Source: Saposhnikovia divaricata (lineage: Eukaryota > Streptophyta > Magnoliopsida > Apiales > Apiaceae). From it: a stretch of 64,000 nucleotides of DNA. Shown here in pieces: positions 22,127 through 34,599 of this stretch (its first letter is position 1; the number at the start of each line of letters is the position of its first letter). The translations under genes were made by a program, and so were the position numbers. The notes under the pieces are model-generated. The model saw only the letters and a list, made by a program, of their open reading frames with translations, searched no databases and was not told where the DNA came from. Location: assembly GCA_036435485.1 (NCBI GenBank), contig JAZHRN010000137.1, forward strand, positions 1,054,001 through 1,118,000. The letters are read 5' to 3'.

Positions 22127-23682
22127 ATGATTCGAGTGAAACTTGCATACTATTACCTCACCGCAAACATGTATCTTTTCCTTACACTCCCACTGGCAAT
22201 TTTTTACATTCATTCTTCCTTCGTCACCGAAAAAGATTTGTCCATGCTATTAAACCACCTTAAATTCCATCTCACTGAAAAAATATTGTTCTCTTGTAGT
22301 CTAGCTATATTTTTCGTTATGTTTCATTTCAAGCAAGGTTCACGAAACGTTTATCTGGTAAATTTTGCTTGTTACAAGCCAGATGACTCACTAATGTGTA
22401 GCAAACAAAAGTTCATGCACCTCTCAAGAATTTCCAGGGCTTTCACTGAAGAAAGCTTGGCTTTTCAGAAGAAAGTATTGGAAAGGTCAGGATTAGGTGA
22501 GAAGACATATTTCTCAGAGGGGCTGTTGACAGTTCCAGCAGAAGTGAACATGAGGGAGGCTAGAAAAGAGGCAGAGAAGGTGATGTTTGGAACCGTTGAT
22601 GAGCTCTTCAGTAAGGTCAGTCTGAATATAAATGACATTGGAATTTTGGTGTTGAATTCCACTCTGTTCAATCCAGTACCATCTTTATCTTCGACTATTG
22701 TAAATCGTTACAAGCTACGGAGCAATATTTTGAGCTACAACCTTGGCGGAATGGGATGCAGTGCAGGAATGATTTCTATTGACCTTGCCAAACGTCTTCT
22801 ACAAGTACATACCTATAGCCTTATACCTTCGTATAACATTTTCCTTAGGAAATTCGGAAAAGGTTTAAACATTGCTCCCAGACTCCAAGTGATCCGCTCT
22901 TAAATCCTATAGGATAATGTTGGATGAAGGGGCTTGTTAACATATAAATGATATACATATCAAGATCTATTCAATTTAGCATTCTTCTATATTATTTTAT
23001 TTTTTGGAATTTAAGTTAGGAGAATGACTAACAAATATTGACATAACTACAGGAGCAACCAAATAGCTACGCCCTTGTACTGAACTTGGAGTGTAGTACC
23101 CAAAACTGGTATCGAGGCAATGATCGCTCAATGCTTGTCTCAAATTGCATCTTCCGCATGGGCGGGGCTGCGATTTTACTCTCCAATCGCTCCATTGATC
23201 GCTTTTGTTCCAAGTACCAACTTACTCATACTGTGCGTACTCACAAGGGCGCAGATGACTTAGCTTACAACTCCGTATTACAACAAGAAGACAACGACAG
23301 CATAGTAGGCATCAAGCTCTCAAAAGAACTCATTGCTGTTGCTGGAGATGCTATAAAAACTAACATCACAACGCTTGGCCCATTAGTCCTTCCAGTTTCT
23401 GAGCAACTCTTGTTTTTAACGACGAAGCTTGCCAAGAAGCTCTTCAAGAAGAAAATTAAGACGTATGTTCCGGATTTTAAGCTAGCTTTCAGGCATTTTT
23501 GTATCCATGCAGGAGGGCCAGCAGTGTTAGATGCAATGGAGAAGAACTTGCAGATGACGGAATGGCATATGGAGCCGTCAAGAATGACCCTCTATAGGTT
23601 TGGTAACGTTTCTAGCTGTTCTGTTTGGTATGAGCTTGCATATACTGAGGCCAAGGGCAGGATCCGGAAAGCATATATCTGA
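22127..23682 (+). pseudogene. KCS: KCS1: 3-ketoacyl-CoA synthase, C-terminally truncated
   Basis: KCS condenses malonyl-CoA with a long acyl-CoA in the ER fatty-acid elongase, the first step to very-long-chain fatty acids. Exon 1 is 22,127-22,804, exon 2 starts 23,053. ATG 22,127 (MIRVKLAYYYLTANMYLF) is chosen because all four copies share it and it precedes two hydrophobic segments; an upstream in-frame ATG at 21,974 is unique to this copy. Catalytic residues are present: Cys211 in GGMGCSAG, His378 in FCIHAGG, Asn411 in RFGNVSS. After residue 432 (RIRK) a 64-bp segment is replaced by CATATA (net loss 58 bp), giving AYI and a stop. The conserved VWQIAFGSGFKC block is lost, so the 435-aa product is probably inactive. 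The old 3' coding end remains, out of frame, to 23,774. Confidence 0.9.
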
Positions 23683-23965
23683 AAAATGTTGACTCGATTG
23701 GGGAGAACAATCCTTGGACGGATGAGATCGATGATTTCCCAGTTAACGTGCCTCAAGTACAAGTTTTTGAGTGATGTTACATTTTAACTTCCTCTTCTGT
23801 TGTTTCACAGTACCTCCGTCCTCCTTTACCTCCATCCGTTATTATTAACTAGCTTGTAACAAATGAAATTAGTTCATGGCATGACGTGCAAGACTGCAAG
23901 GTATATATATTCAAGGACCTGTGTAATAAATGGTTTGAAATATGAGTTTAAAATAAGAACTCAAA

Positions 23966-24760
23966 TCCTTTATATTTATTATAGCTTAACATGCCTTTTC
24001 ATTCAATTTAGTAATTTACTAAAACATCCCTATATTATCATAAAAATATACTAAAAAAATTTTGTTGTCATGGATTGAATCCATGACCTTTTGTTGCTAA
24101 AATACATTATGATCACATTACAACCATTAGGCTAGAAGCTCAATTAATGCAAATTTGAAACTCATCTGATACATGTCTACATGCCAAAGAACTCTTATTC
24201 TATATTTGATTTAAAATTTACATTAAAAATATTTAAAATAAAATGATTAAAATAATTATATATTTTCAAAAATATGAATATATGTGTGTGTGTGATATTA
24301 TAATTAGGAATAACTTACATATAATATAATTTTGACATATGCTCCATTGTTGGACAAAATCATATAATCCATAGTTGGTTTATATCTATTATAACTTAAC
24401 ATGCCTTTTCATGCAATTTAGTAATTTACTAAAACACCCCTATATTTTTTGTTGTCATGGATTGAACCCATGACCTTTTGATGCTAATATACATTATGGT
24501 CACATTACAACCATTAAGCTAGAAACTCAATTAAAGCAAATTTGAAACTCATCTAATACATGTCTACATGCCAAAGAACTCTTATTATATATTTTATTTA
24601 AAATTTACATTAAAAATATTTAAAATAAAATGATTAAAATAATTATATACTTTCAAAAATATGAATATGTGTGTGTGTGTGATATTATAATTAGGAATAA
24701 CTTACATATAATTTAGACATATGCTCCGTTGTTGGACAAAATCATATAATCCATAGTTGG
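23966..24760. repeat. Two ~400-bp direct repeats with tRNA-like boxes
   Basis: The blocks 23,966-24,370 and 24,377-24,760 are near copies (shared CTTAACATGCCTTTTCAT, CATACATGTCTACATGCC-type words, GTTGGACAAAATCATATAAT). On the minus strand each has an A-box-like TAGCCTAATGG (24,134-24,124; TAGCTTAATGG at 24,520-24,510) and, about 40 bases on, a B-box-like GGATTCAATCC (24,082-24,072) or GGGTTCAATCC (24,469-24,459). This is the spacing of a tRNA-derived SINE promoter. No full tRNA cloverleaf is present. The unit-2 counterpart lies at about 31,445-32,225. Confidence 0.5.
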
Positions 24761-25153
24761 TTGAGAGAATTACCAAAATGCCTATTTTTCATAAGTTTTT
24801 GCCCAAAATACTGATTTTGAAAAAATGGCCCGAAATACCGACGGGATACGGAGTTTCGGCTTCCGTATTAGCTGAATACGGTACACCGTGTACCGTATTG
24901 TACATGATACGGAACACGGTATTCCGTGTTAGCGTGATACGGAACACGGTGTACCGTATTCAGGCATGATACGGAACACGATGTATCGTGTTCGTGCATG
25001 ATACGGAACACGGTGTACCGTATTATGCATGATACGGAAGATCGTGTTCCGCAACACCCCTTATATCACGGTACACGGTCTACCGTGTCTGGTCAGTAAA
25101 AAGGGCCACCATGGCTCCCATATGAATATTTTGGGCCATCACACGTGTTGGTT
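24754..25153. mobile_element. 382-bp non-autonomous MULE, copy 1
   Basis: The element is 24,763-25,144. Its tips GAGAGAATTACCAAAAT and (other strand) GTGTGATGGCCCAAAAT have the same 10 bp + CCAAAAT plan as the 9.7-kb MULE, and GCCCAAAATACTGA recurs inside. Flanks TAGTTGGTT / GTGTTGGTT share 7 of 9 bases. The interior (24,838-25,115) is almost wholly an array of GATACGGAACACGGTGTACC / CCGTATT-type palindromic units. No coding capacity; presumably mobilised by a related transposase. Confidence 0.82.
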
Positions 25154-26870
25154 TTGGATATAATATTATAAATCAAATTAATCATATAATAGAAAAAATA
25201 AAATAACAAATATCATATAAAATTTGGATTTTATACTGATCATTGATTAAATAATAGGATTTTCTTTGTATTATGCGTAATGACACGTAAATACAAGACT
25301 AAATTACTTATTCACGAGATGACAAAATTAATTATGTTAAATTTAGACTTTTGGTACATGATAAAATTTCATGAAATTATGTTATTACAATACTTTCATT
25401 ATATTACACATATGACACGAAAATACATGGTACATGAGATGACATCAATTCATTTAGTATCAAATTTGGTATTCATGTAGATGAAACACGAAAACAGGAC
25501 ACGAATATAAATTTGGAATTCATTTATTATCATGAATATAGAAAATATATTTACGACCTCTAAATTAAATTGAAATTAAATTCACAAACACTGAATCAGA
25601 ATTATATTCTATAGATTTGACATTAGTGTGTTATTTTATATTAAGTACTATTATATTAAATTAATTACATGATTAATATTAGATAAAATAAATGTCCAAT
25701 TTAATCATTAAATTGTTAAAGATTAGTTTACTGTGTAATCAATTTTAAAATCGTTCATGTATTTTATGAATTCAACCCAGTTAACATGTGAAAAAAAATA
25801 CTCTTTACATTACAAAACGATTATACTAGATTATCAATCAATTTTAAAATCATTCATGTATTTTATGAATTCAACCCAGTTAACATGTGAAAAAAATACT
25901 CTTTACATTACAAAACGATTATACTAGATTATCATGGAAGTGGCTTAATTAAAAAGTTTAAAATTAAACTATATATAGTTTTAAAGCTTGAGCTCAATTA
26001 AACACAGAAAAACTTACATTACGAATTTTATTTACAAGCAAAAGTTTGGACTACATCTACTTTTATTTAGAAAAAGTTTAAATGATTCGTCAATAGTTTT
26101 TTAATAAACTAAAAGTTTATGTCTTGAGGTTGTAATCGTAATTGGAAATGTAAAATATGACCAATGGCATCTAGATCAACGGTGCATAAAGTTAGTTGAT
26201 AAGAAGTGCATTATTAATTTTGATAATGTAATATTTACAAATTATAATACATATTTAGCAATCTATCACCGTGTAACCACGATAGTGATGACTTGCTATA
26301 AATATATGCAGATAAAGGACAAAAGTGATCTATTTTAATAGCCAAAGTAACGAAAGTAACCTGTTCTGAAAAAATGCGCATTTGCTAAATTTGTATCCTG
26401 GGATACGCAACCCTAAGTACGTATACAATTTATTTTTCATTCTGAATATTTCTAAAACCCAATATGGGGATGTTGAACCCCAAATATTAATTGTTGAACC
26501 CTAATGGAATATAGATAAAATTAAAAAAATTTAATTAAAAAATAAATATTTATAAACCCCAACCGAAACCGTTGAACCCCAAGGTATCTGTTTGAAAATA
26601 AAAGGTAGAATACACAATTAGAAATGGAGTAATACCGGATACGCATTATCAAAATACATATTCCTTTTTTTTTTTGTCTCCATGCTGGGCCCACATTATG
26701 GAGAGTTTTAAAAAAAAACATTTGTACTAGATACGAATTTTCAAATTGCATATCGCAAATACCCTAACCCCATATACGTAACCCACCGATCATTTTTGCT
26801 CAACTTCTCAGAAAAGGTTATTTCGGTGACAAAATTTCAAAAAAGGTCAATCCTGTCATTCTTTCAATAT
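25154..26870. other. Interior of Helitron-like insertion, no gene
   Basis: AT-rich. A ~100-bp direct repeat (about 25,739-25,934; ATTCATGTATTTTATGAATT, TACATTACAAAACGATTATA) occurs twice. TGTTGAACCCCAA words recur at 26,470-26,580. No exon recognised. Confidence 0.5.
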
Positions 26871-26874
26871 ATGC

Positions 26875-26963
<89 letters not shown>
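26875..26963. repeat. (AAT)n microsatellite, ~29 copies
   Basis: Uninterrupted TAA/AAT repeat. The counterpart in unit 2 (34,339-34,381) has only about 14 copies, the most visible length difference between the two 7.4-kb units. Confidence 0.97.
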
Positions 26964-27180
26964 TAAAATGTAGTTCATGTAAAAAAATACAATGACATCC
27001 ACAATTTCTGTGAAAAAATAATAAATGAGATATACGCGTAATAAATATTTTTTTATACGATAACATCTAAAATACTCATTTACCATTAATAATCACAATA
27101 ATAAGTTAATAAAAATATATGAAATACGTGAATATAAAAATTAACATGCTGCCCGTGCTTTGCACGAGCTTTCATGCTAG

Positions 27181-27973
27181 TTATTAATATAACCTCCTTC
27201 GAATTTGTTGTATATTATTAATCCTTTAATTCTTAAATAATTATGCTGTCTGATTTGTAAGTTTTAGAATGATCTTAATTTGTAATAAAATGTAACCCTA
27301 TAGATCAAGCAGGGTCGGGAAAGCTTAGAGCATCTTCACTAGGAGTTGCCAAGAAGGTTGCCAACATCTATGTGGCAAGCAATCTTGGTTGCCTTCCTAT
27401 TGGAGAGCCAAGGTTGTCAACAATTGTTGCCAAAAATTGGCAACTTCCTCAAATGGTTAAAGTGCATATTTTTGTTTAAAAGAAATATACTAATATACCT
27501 ATTTTACATGTGTTCCTTCAAATTTACATTATTTAATTATTCATATGGGGACCATTTATACAACTTTTAGAGTTGCCAACCATTGGATCATTTTTCTATT
27601 CAATGTTGGCAAATTGAAGATCAATTAAAAAATTAATTTTTTTGATGATTTTTTTAGAGTGATTAGAATTTTAGGTGAAACCAAAATATTGTGTGAACGT
27701 GGTACAAATAGTACGGAAAACGGGATTTTGCTTATTAATAAATGTTATAGATTTATTTAAAATTATTCAAGAAAAATCAAGCAAACATAATTCTCATACG
27801 TTATTTGTTCAATGATTATAATAATAATACAAACTATAATGATAATAGAATTCTAGTAGTTTTATTATTTTATTAAAAATAAAATGTAGGAGAAATAAAA
27901 ATCTAGTACCTTTCAAGTACATGTTCTCTGCACTTGGTCTCCGAAACTCTGAAATCTTGCAAATTTCATGCAG
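27181..27973. other. KCS 3' flank with MITE-like insert
   Basis: Up to about 27,325 it matches the KCS3 3' flank (ATAGATCAAGCAGGGTCGGG). It then turns into GAGCATCTTCACTAGGAGTTGCC, repetitive in TTGCCAA words and MITE-like. 27,650-27,900 matches a dispersed repeat also present at 41,790-42,080. Confidence 0.5.
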
Positions 27974-28109
27974 AGCGATGGACTTCCTAGTGGAGCTATT
28001 TCGTAACTTGTCTCAGCATCAAGATTGGGGAATGCAACAATGTTGTAATGATTCCTATAGTAAGACGTTGAAGAAATGGCATGGGTGGCTAGCCAGTTCA
28101 AGTTTTACA
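27974..28109 (+). pseudogene. Glycolipid-transfer-protein exon fragment, copy 1
   Basis: The translation RAMDFLVELFRNLSQHQDWG then YSKTLKKWHGWLASSSFT matches the central part of plant GLTP-domain proteins, which move glycosphingolipids between membranes. The exon is bounded by TTTCATGCAG and ACA|GTAATG, so one exon with intron edges is preserved. The rest of the gene is absent, so it is a captured or translocated fragment. Identical reading frame in unit 2. Confidence 0.75.
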
Positions 28110-28284
28110 GTAATGTTTCTTTCCTTGGCAACCTGCTCAACCATCACAAACATGTCATTAGTATAGTGACTTTCCCAAAATGGGTTCGGAAATACTCTCT
28201 CTTTATTACATAGATCGATTAGTTATCCAGCCAAGTTTCATCTTGTGCATATATGTACAATGAATTAGTCAAATACTAAAGATT

Positions 28285-29178
28285 AAAATATAATTTACAA
28301 AAAAAAAAATTTGTAATTATAATTTACAAAAAAAAATCTTTTTCCAAATAAAATTGCTTTAAGAAAATTTTTTTAATAAAAATATTAAAGATTCTATTTT
28401 TAGGTTTGACAACAAATATGTTTCTAAATTTTAAATTAAAAAAATATGAGCACAAAACAACAAATTAACAAATTATTACTTTGAAAAGAAAAAATTTAAA
28501 TTAAAAAAAAAAGTGAATACAAATCAATAAGTGAACATATTTTAAATTAGAAAGCGATCTAAACACCCACAAAATAAATTTATATTAATATCTAAATATA
28601 ATACAATATAAAAACCCCTAAGATTACTCTAAATAAAAACACATAATAAACACCACACATGGAAAAAATATAAAATTAACATGAAAAAATAATCAATATT
28701 CAAACAATTCTAAAAAATTTGATACCACATATATTTCCAAAAAAGTTAAAAAAATGCCTTTAAAAACAATAAAAACAATATAACAAAATATCTAAAAATT
28801 TTAAGATAACCATTAAATTACATAATCAAAAAGATAAAAAATAATAATAAATTGTTACATGAATATGGTACCTATATGTTTGAAGTATATCATATGTAAT
28901 CCAATAAAATAAAAAAAATTATGAAATATTAAAAATATGTTAGTCTAAACTTTGAAATATAAATTATAAAAAAACCATTTACAAGAAAAAAACAAATGTA
29001 TACTACAAATCATATGTATACTGCAAACCAAATATTATATATATTATTATCATTAAAAGTAAAAACAAACTATTCAAATGTTATAAAAATAATTTTACAA
29101 AAAAAAATTATAATCAAAATAATTGTGCTACAAAATTTTAATAAAATTACGCGTGCATCACACGAATATAAAGCTAGT
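28285..29178 (+). mobile_element. AT-rich Helitron-like element, copy 1
   Basis: Ends with ACGCGTGCATCACACGAA (small CGTG/CACG hairpin, 29,152-29,164) then CTAGT (29,174-29,178). The same family is at 35,705-36,598 and, degraded, at 3,362-4,160. The left end is approximate. No coding capacity. Confidence 0.5.
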
Positions 29179-29261
29179 ATATATATTATAATTATTCTAA
29201 ATAAATGCATGTCGACTACTCATGACTAAAAAACTGGATATGACTTGTGGAATTCTTTTTA

Positions 29262-29413
29262 CTACTAGTGGGGTCACTTGTGGACTTTTGAGTTTTAAGG
29301 TAATCAAACACTTGTCGACTTACCAACCATAGTCAAATAATATACACACAAAAACCAAATTTATTATCAATAATAATTTACATATCAAATAGTACTTTGG
29401 TACTATTGTATAG
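29262..29413 (+). promoter_or_regulatory. Upstream flank of KCS2
   Basis: CTACTAGTGGGGTCACTTGT, then a GTCGACTTACCAACCATAGT block and TAGTACTTTGGTACTATTGT, are shared with the flanks of KCS3 and KCS4 but not KCS1. AGTACTTTGGTACT is a near-palindrome about 25 bases before the shared leader. No canonical TATA box; TATTGTATAG is the nearest match. Promoter function is inferred from position only. Confidence 0.45.
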
Positions 29414-29547
29414 ATTGTTTGCGTCTATCTTTCTCAGCTCATCCAATTCTCATCAAAGTTCTTTATCTATCTCAACTTCAAAAACAACAAAGAAACATTC
29501 TTTGTGTTCACAAATCTATTAACGAAGAAGAAAACATCCAACTAAGA

Positions 29548-31253
29548 ATGATTCGAGTGAAACTTGCATACTATTACCTCACCGCAAACATGTATCTTTT
29601 CCTTACACTCCCACTGGCAATTTTTTACATTCATTCTTCCTTCGTCACCGAAAAAGATTTGTCCATGCTATTAAACCACCTTAAATTCCATCTCACTGAA
29701 AAAATATTGTTCTCTTGTAGTCTAGCTATATTTTTCGTTATGTTTCATTTCAATCAAGGTTCACGAAACGTTTATCTGGTAAATTTTGCTTGTTACAAGC
29801 CAGATGACTCACTAATGTGTAGCAAACAAAAGTTCATGCACCTCTCAAGAATTTCCAGGGCTTTCACTGAAGGAAGCTTGGCTTTTCAGAAGAAAGTATT
29901 GGAAAGGTCAGGATTAGGTGAGAAGACATATTTCTCAGAGGGGCTGTTGACAGTTCCAGCAGAAGTGAACATGAGGGAGGCTAGAAAAGAGGCAGAGAAG
30001 GTGATGTTTGGAACCGTTGATGAGCTCTTCAGTAAGGTCAGTCTGAATATAAATGACATTGGAATTTTGGTGCTGAATTCCACTCTGTTCAATCCAGTAC
30101 CATCTTTATCTTCGACTATTGTAAATCGTTACAAGCTACGGAGCAATATTTTGAGCTACAACCTTGGCGGAATGGGATGCAGTGCAGGAATGATTTCTAT
30201 TGACCTTGCCAAACGTCTTCTACAAGTACATACCTATAGCCTTATACCTTCGTATAACATTTTCCTTAGGAAATTCGGAAAAGGTTTAAACATTGCTCCC
30301 AGACTCCAAGTGATCCGCTCTTAAATCCTATAGGATAATGTTGGATGAAGGGGCTTGTTAACATATAAATGATATACATATCAAGATCTATTCAATTTAG
30401 CATTCTTCTATATTATTTTATTTTTTGGAATTTAAGTTAGGAGAATGACTAACAAATATTGACATAACTACAGGAGCAACCAAATAGCTACGCCCTTGTA
30501 CTGAACTTGGAGTGTAGTACCCAAAACTGGTATCGAGGCAATGATCGCTCAATGCTTGTCTCAAATTGCATCTTCCGCATGGGCGGGGCTGCGATTTTAC
30601 TCTCCAATCGCTCCATTGATCGCTTTTGTTCCAAGTACCAACTTACTCATACTGTGCGTACTCACAAGGGCGCAGATGACTTAGCTTACAACTCCGTATT
30701 ACAACAAGAAGACAACGACAGCATAGTAGGCATCAAGCTCTCAAAAGAACTCATTGCTGTTGCTGGAGATGCTATAAAAACTAACATCACAACGCTTGGC
30801 CCATTAGTCCTTCCAGTTTCTGAGCAACTCTTGTTTTTAACGACAAATCTTGCCAAGAAGCTCTTCAAGAAGAAAATTAAGACGTATGTTCCGGATTTTA
30901 AGCTAGCTTTCAGGCATTTTTGTATCCATGCAGGAGGACCAGCAGTGTTAGATGCAATGGAGAAGAACTTGCAGATGACGGAATGGCATATGGAGCCGTC
31001 AAGAATGACCCTCTACAGGTTTGGTAACGTTTCTAGCTGTTCCGTTTGGTATGAGCTTGCATATACTGAGGCCAAGGGCAGGATCCGGAAAGGAGACAAG
31101 GTTTGGCAGATAGCATTTGGGTCAGGCTTCAAGTGTAGCAGTTCTGTGTGGCGTGCTCTGAAAAATGTTGACCCGATTGGGGAGAACAATCCTTGGACGG
31201 ATGAGATCGATGATTTCCCAGTTAACGTGCCTCAAGTACAAGTTTTTGAGTGA
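29548..31253 (+). CDS. KCS: KCS2: 3-ketoacyl-CoA synthase, intact
   Basis: Exons 29,548-30,225 and 30,474-31,253 join in phase 0 (CTA CAA | GAG CAA) into 485 codons, a typical KCS length. Residues 1-65 hold two hydrophobic segments (LYLFLTLPLAIFYI region; ILFSCSLAIFFVMF) that anchor the enzyme in the ER. The FAE1/CUT1-type condensing domain follows, with Cys211, and a C-terminal thiolase-like domain with His378, Asn411 and the GFKCSSSVW block. Spacing Cys-His 167 and Cys-Asn 200 agrees with FAE1-type enzymes. Most KCS genes have one or no introns; this 248-bp intron is shared with KCS1 and KCS4. The N-terminus is short before the first hydrophobic segment. Relative to KCS1 it carries substitutions such as K to N in the HF-QGSR segment. 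Substrate chain length cannot be read from the sequence. Confidence 0.93.
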
Positions 31254-32218
31254 TGTTACATTTTAACTTCCTCTTCTGTTGTTTCACAGTACCTCCGTCC
31301 TCCTTTACCTCCATCCGTTATTATTAACTAGCTTGTAACAAATGAAATTAGTTCATGGCATGACGTGCAAGACTGCAAGGTATATATATTCAAGGACCTG
31401 TGTAATAAATGGTTTGAAATATGAGTTTAAAATAAGAACTCAAATCCTTTATATTTATTATAGCTTAACATGTCTTTTCTTTCAATTTAGTAATTTACTA
31501 AAACACCCCTATATTATCATAAAAATATACTAAAAAAATTTTGTTGTCATGGATTGAATCCATGACCTTTTGTTGCTAAAATACATTATGATCACATTAC
31601 AACCATTAGGCTAGAAGCTTAATTAATGCAAATTTGAAACTCATCTGATACATGTCTACATGCCAAAGAACTCTTATTCTATATTTGATTTAAAATTTAC
31701 ATTAAAAATATTTAAAATAAAATGATTAAAATAATTATATATTTTCAAAAATATGAATATATGTGTGTGTGTGATATTATAATTAGGAATAACTTACATA
31801 TAATATAATTTTGACATATGCTCCATTGTTGGACAAAATCATATAATCCATAGTTGGTTTATATCTATTATAACTTAACATGCCTTTTCATGCAATTTAG
31901 TAATTTACTAAAACACCCCTATATTTTTTGTTGTCATGGATTGAACCCATGACCTTTTGATGCTAATATATACAACCATTAGGCTAGAAACTCAATTAAA
32001 GCAAATTTGAAACTCATCTAATACATGTCTACATGCCAAAGAACTCTTATTATATATTTTATTTAAAATTTACATTAAAAATATTTAAAATAAAATGATT
32101 AAAATAATTATATACTTTCAAAAATATGAATATGTGTGTGTGTGTGATATTATAATTAGGAATAACTTACATATAATTTAGACATATGCTCCGTTGTTGG
32201 ACAAAATCATATAATCCA

Positions 32219-32618
32219 TAGTTGGTTGAGAGAATTACCAAAATGCCTATTTTTCACAAGTTTTTGCCCAAAATACTGATTTTGAAAAAATGGCCCGAAA
32301 TACCGACGGGATACGGAGTTTCGGCTTCCGTATTAGCTGAATACGGTACACCGTGTACCGTATTGTACATGATACGGAACACGATATTCCGTGTTAGCGT
32401 GATACGGAACACGGTGTACCGTATTCAGGCATGATACGGAACACGATGTATCGTGTTCGTGCATGATACGGAACACGGTGTACCGTATTATGCATGATAC
32501 GGAAGATCGTGTTCCGCAACACCCCTTATATCACGGTACACGGTCTACCGTGTCTGGTCAGTAAAAAGGGCCACCATGGCTCCCATATGAATATTTTGGG
32601 TCATCACACGTGTTGGTT
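32219..32618. mobile_element. 382-bp non-autonomous MULE, copy 2
   Basis: Element 32,228-32,609, same tips and ATACGG/CCGTAT array (32,303-32,580) as copy 1; duplicated with its surroundings and not a separate insertion. One base change turns ACACGGTATTCC into ACACGATATTCC. Confidence 0.82.
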
Positions 32619-32619
32619 T

Positions 32620-34320
32620 TGGATATAATATTATAAATCAAATTAATCATATAATAGAAAAAATAAAATAACAAATATCATATAAAATTTGGATTTTATA
32701 CTGATCATTGATTAAATAATAGGATTTTCTTTGTATTATGCGTAATGACACGTAAATACAAGACTAAATTACTTATTCACGAGATGACAAAATTAATTAT
32801 GTTAAATTTAGACTTTTGGTACATGATAAAATTTCATGAAATTATGTTATTACAATACTTTCATTATATTACACATATGACACGAAAATACATGGTACAT
32901 GAGATGACATCAATTCATTTAGTATCAAATTTGGTATTCATGTAGATGAAACACGAAAACAGGACACGAATATAAATTTGGAATTCATTTATTATCATGA
33001 ATATAGAAAATATATTTACGACCTCTAAATTAAATTGAAATTAAATTCACAAACACTGAATCAGAATTATATTCTATAGATTTGACATTAGTGTGTTATT
33101 TTATATTAAGTACTATTATATTAAATTAATTACATGATTAATATTAGATAAAATAAATGTCCAATTTAATCATTAAATTGTTAAAGATTAGTTTACTGTG
33201 TAATCAATTTTAAAATCGTTCATGTATTTTATGAATTCAACCCAGTTAACATGTGAAAAAAAATACTCTTTACATTACAAAACGATTATACTAGATTATC
33301 AATCAATTTTAAAATCATTCATGTATTTTATGAATTCAACCCAGTTAACATGTGAAAAAAATACTCTTTACATTACAAAACGATTATACTAGATTATCAT
33401 GGAAGTGGCTTAATTAAAAAGTTTAAAATTAAACTATATATAGTTTTAAAGCTTGAGCTCAATTAAACACAGAAAAACTTACATTACGAATTTTATTTAC
33501 AAGCAAAAGTTTGGACTACATCTACTTTTAATTAGAAAAAGTTTAAATGATTCGTCAATAGTTTTTTAATAAACTAAAAGTTTATGTCGTGAGGTTGTAA
33601 TCGTAATTGGAAATGTAAAATATGACCAATGGCATCTAGATCAACGGTGCATAAAGTTAGTTGATAAGAAGTGCATTATTAATTTTGATAATGTAATATT
33701 TACAAATTATAATACATATTTAGCAATCTATCACCGTGTAACCACGATAGTGTTGACTTGCTATAAATATATGCAGATAAAGGACAAAAGTGATCTATTT
33801 TAATAGCCAAAGTAACGAAAGTAACCTGTTCTGAAAAAATGCGCATTTGCTAAATTTGTATCCTGGGATACGCAACCCTAAGTACGTATACAATTTATTT
33901 TTCATTCTGAATATTTCTAAAACCCAATATGGGGATGTTGAACCCCAAATATTAATTGTTGAACCCTAATGGAATATAGATAAAATTAAAAAAATTTAAT
34001 TAAAAAATAAATATTTATAAACCCCAACCGAAACCGTTGAACCCCAAGGTATCTGTTTGAAAATAAAAGGTAGAATACACAATTAGAAATGGAGTAATAC
34101 CGGATACGCATTATCAAAATGCATATTCCTTTTTTTTTTGTCTCCATGCTGGGCCCACATTATGGAGAGTTTTAAAAAAAAACATTTGTACTAGATACGA
34201 ATTTTCAAATTGCATATCCCAAATACCCTAACCCCATATACGTAACCCACCGATCATTTTTGCTCAACTTCTCAGAAAAGGTTATTTCGGTGACAAAATT
34301 TCAAAAAAGGTCAATCCTGT
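32620..34320. other. Interior of second Helitron-like insertion
   Basis: Same content as 25,154-26,870, including the ~100-bp direct repeat (about 33,204-33,399). No gene seen. Confidence 0.5.
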
Positions 34321-34338
34321 CATTCTTTCAATATATGC

Positions 34339-34381
<43 letters not shown>
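34339..34381. repeat. (AAT)n microsatellite, ~14 copies
   Basis: Shortened counterpart of the repeat at 26,875-26,963. Confidence 0.95.
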
Positions 34382-34382
<1 letters not shown>

Positions 34383-34599
34383 TAAAATGTAGTTCATGTA
34401 AAAAAATACAATGACATCCACAATTTCTGTGAAAAAATAATAAATGAGATATACACGTAATAAATATTTTTTTATACGATAACATCTAAAATACTCATTT
34501 ACCATTAATAATCACAATAATAAGTTAATAAAAATATATGAAATACGTGAATATAAAAATTAACATGCTGCCCGTGCTTTGCACGAGCTTTCATGCTAG

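Larger units (their letters stand above)
23911..27180 (+). mobile_element. Helitron-like insertion downstream of KCS1
   Basis: The right end has GCCCGTGCTTTGCACGAGC (27,151-27,169), a hairpin with one mismatch, then CTAG (27,177-27,180) followed by T, the form of a Helitron 3' terminus. The left end is placed at TCAAGGACC because comparison with the uninterrupted KCS3 3' flank (38,640-38,760) puts the insertion near there; this base is approximate. It encodes no Rep/helicase, so it would be non-autonomous. It contains a 405-bp duplication, a nested 382-bp MULE and an AAT repeat. Confidence 0.65.
21993..29413. repeat. KCS tandem duplication, unit 1 (7.42 kb)
   Basis: From ATTGTTTGCG at 21,993 to the equivalent base at 29,414 the sequence is repeated almost unchanged as 29,414-36,833. 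Shared features keep a constant offset of about 7,420: KCS exons, Helitron-like insertion, 382-bp MULE, AAT repeat, GLTP fragment, AT-rich element. Differences are scattered substitutions, the AAT repeat length and a KCS1 deletion, so the duplication is recent. Confidence 0.9.
31390..34599 (+). mobile_element. Helitron-like insertion, unit 2 copy
   Basis: Counterpart of 23,911-27,180, ending in the same hairpin and CTAG (34,596-34,599). Contains the SINE-like pair, nested MULE and AAT repeat. Present at the same site in both units, so the insertion predates the 7.4-kb duplication. Confidence 0.65.

Noticed and set aside
26856..27086. Ile- or Tyr-repeat proteins
   Set aside because: Artefacts of the AAT microsatellite.
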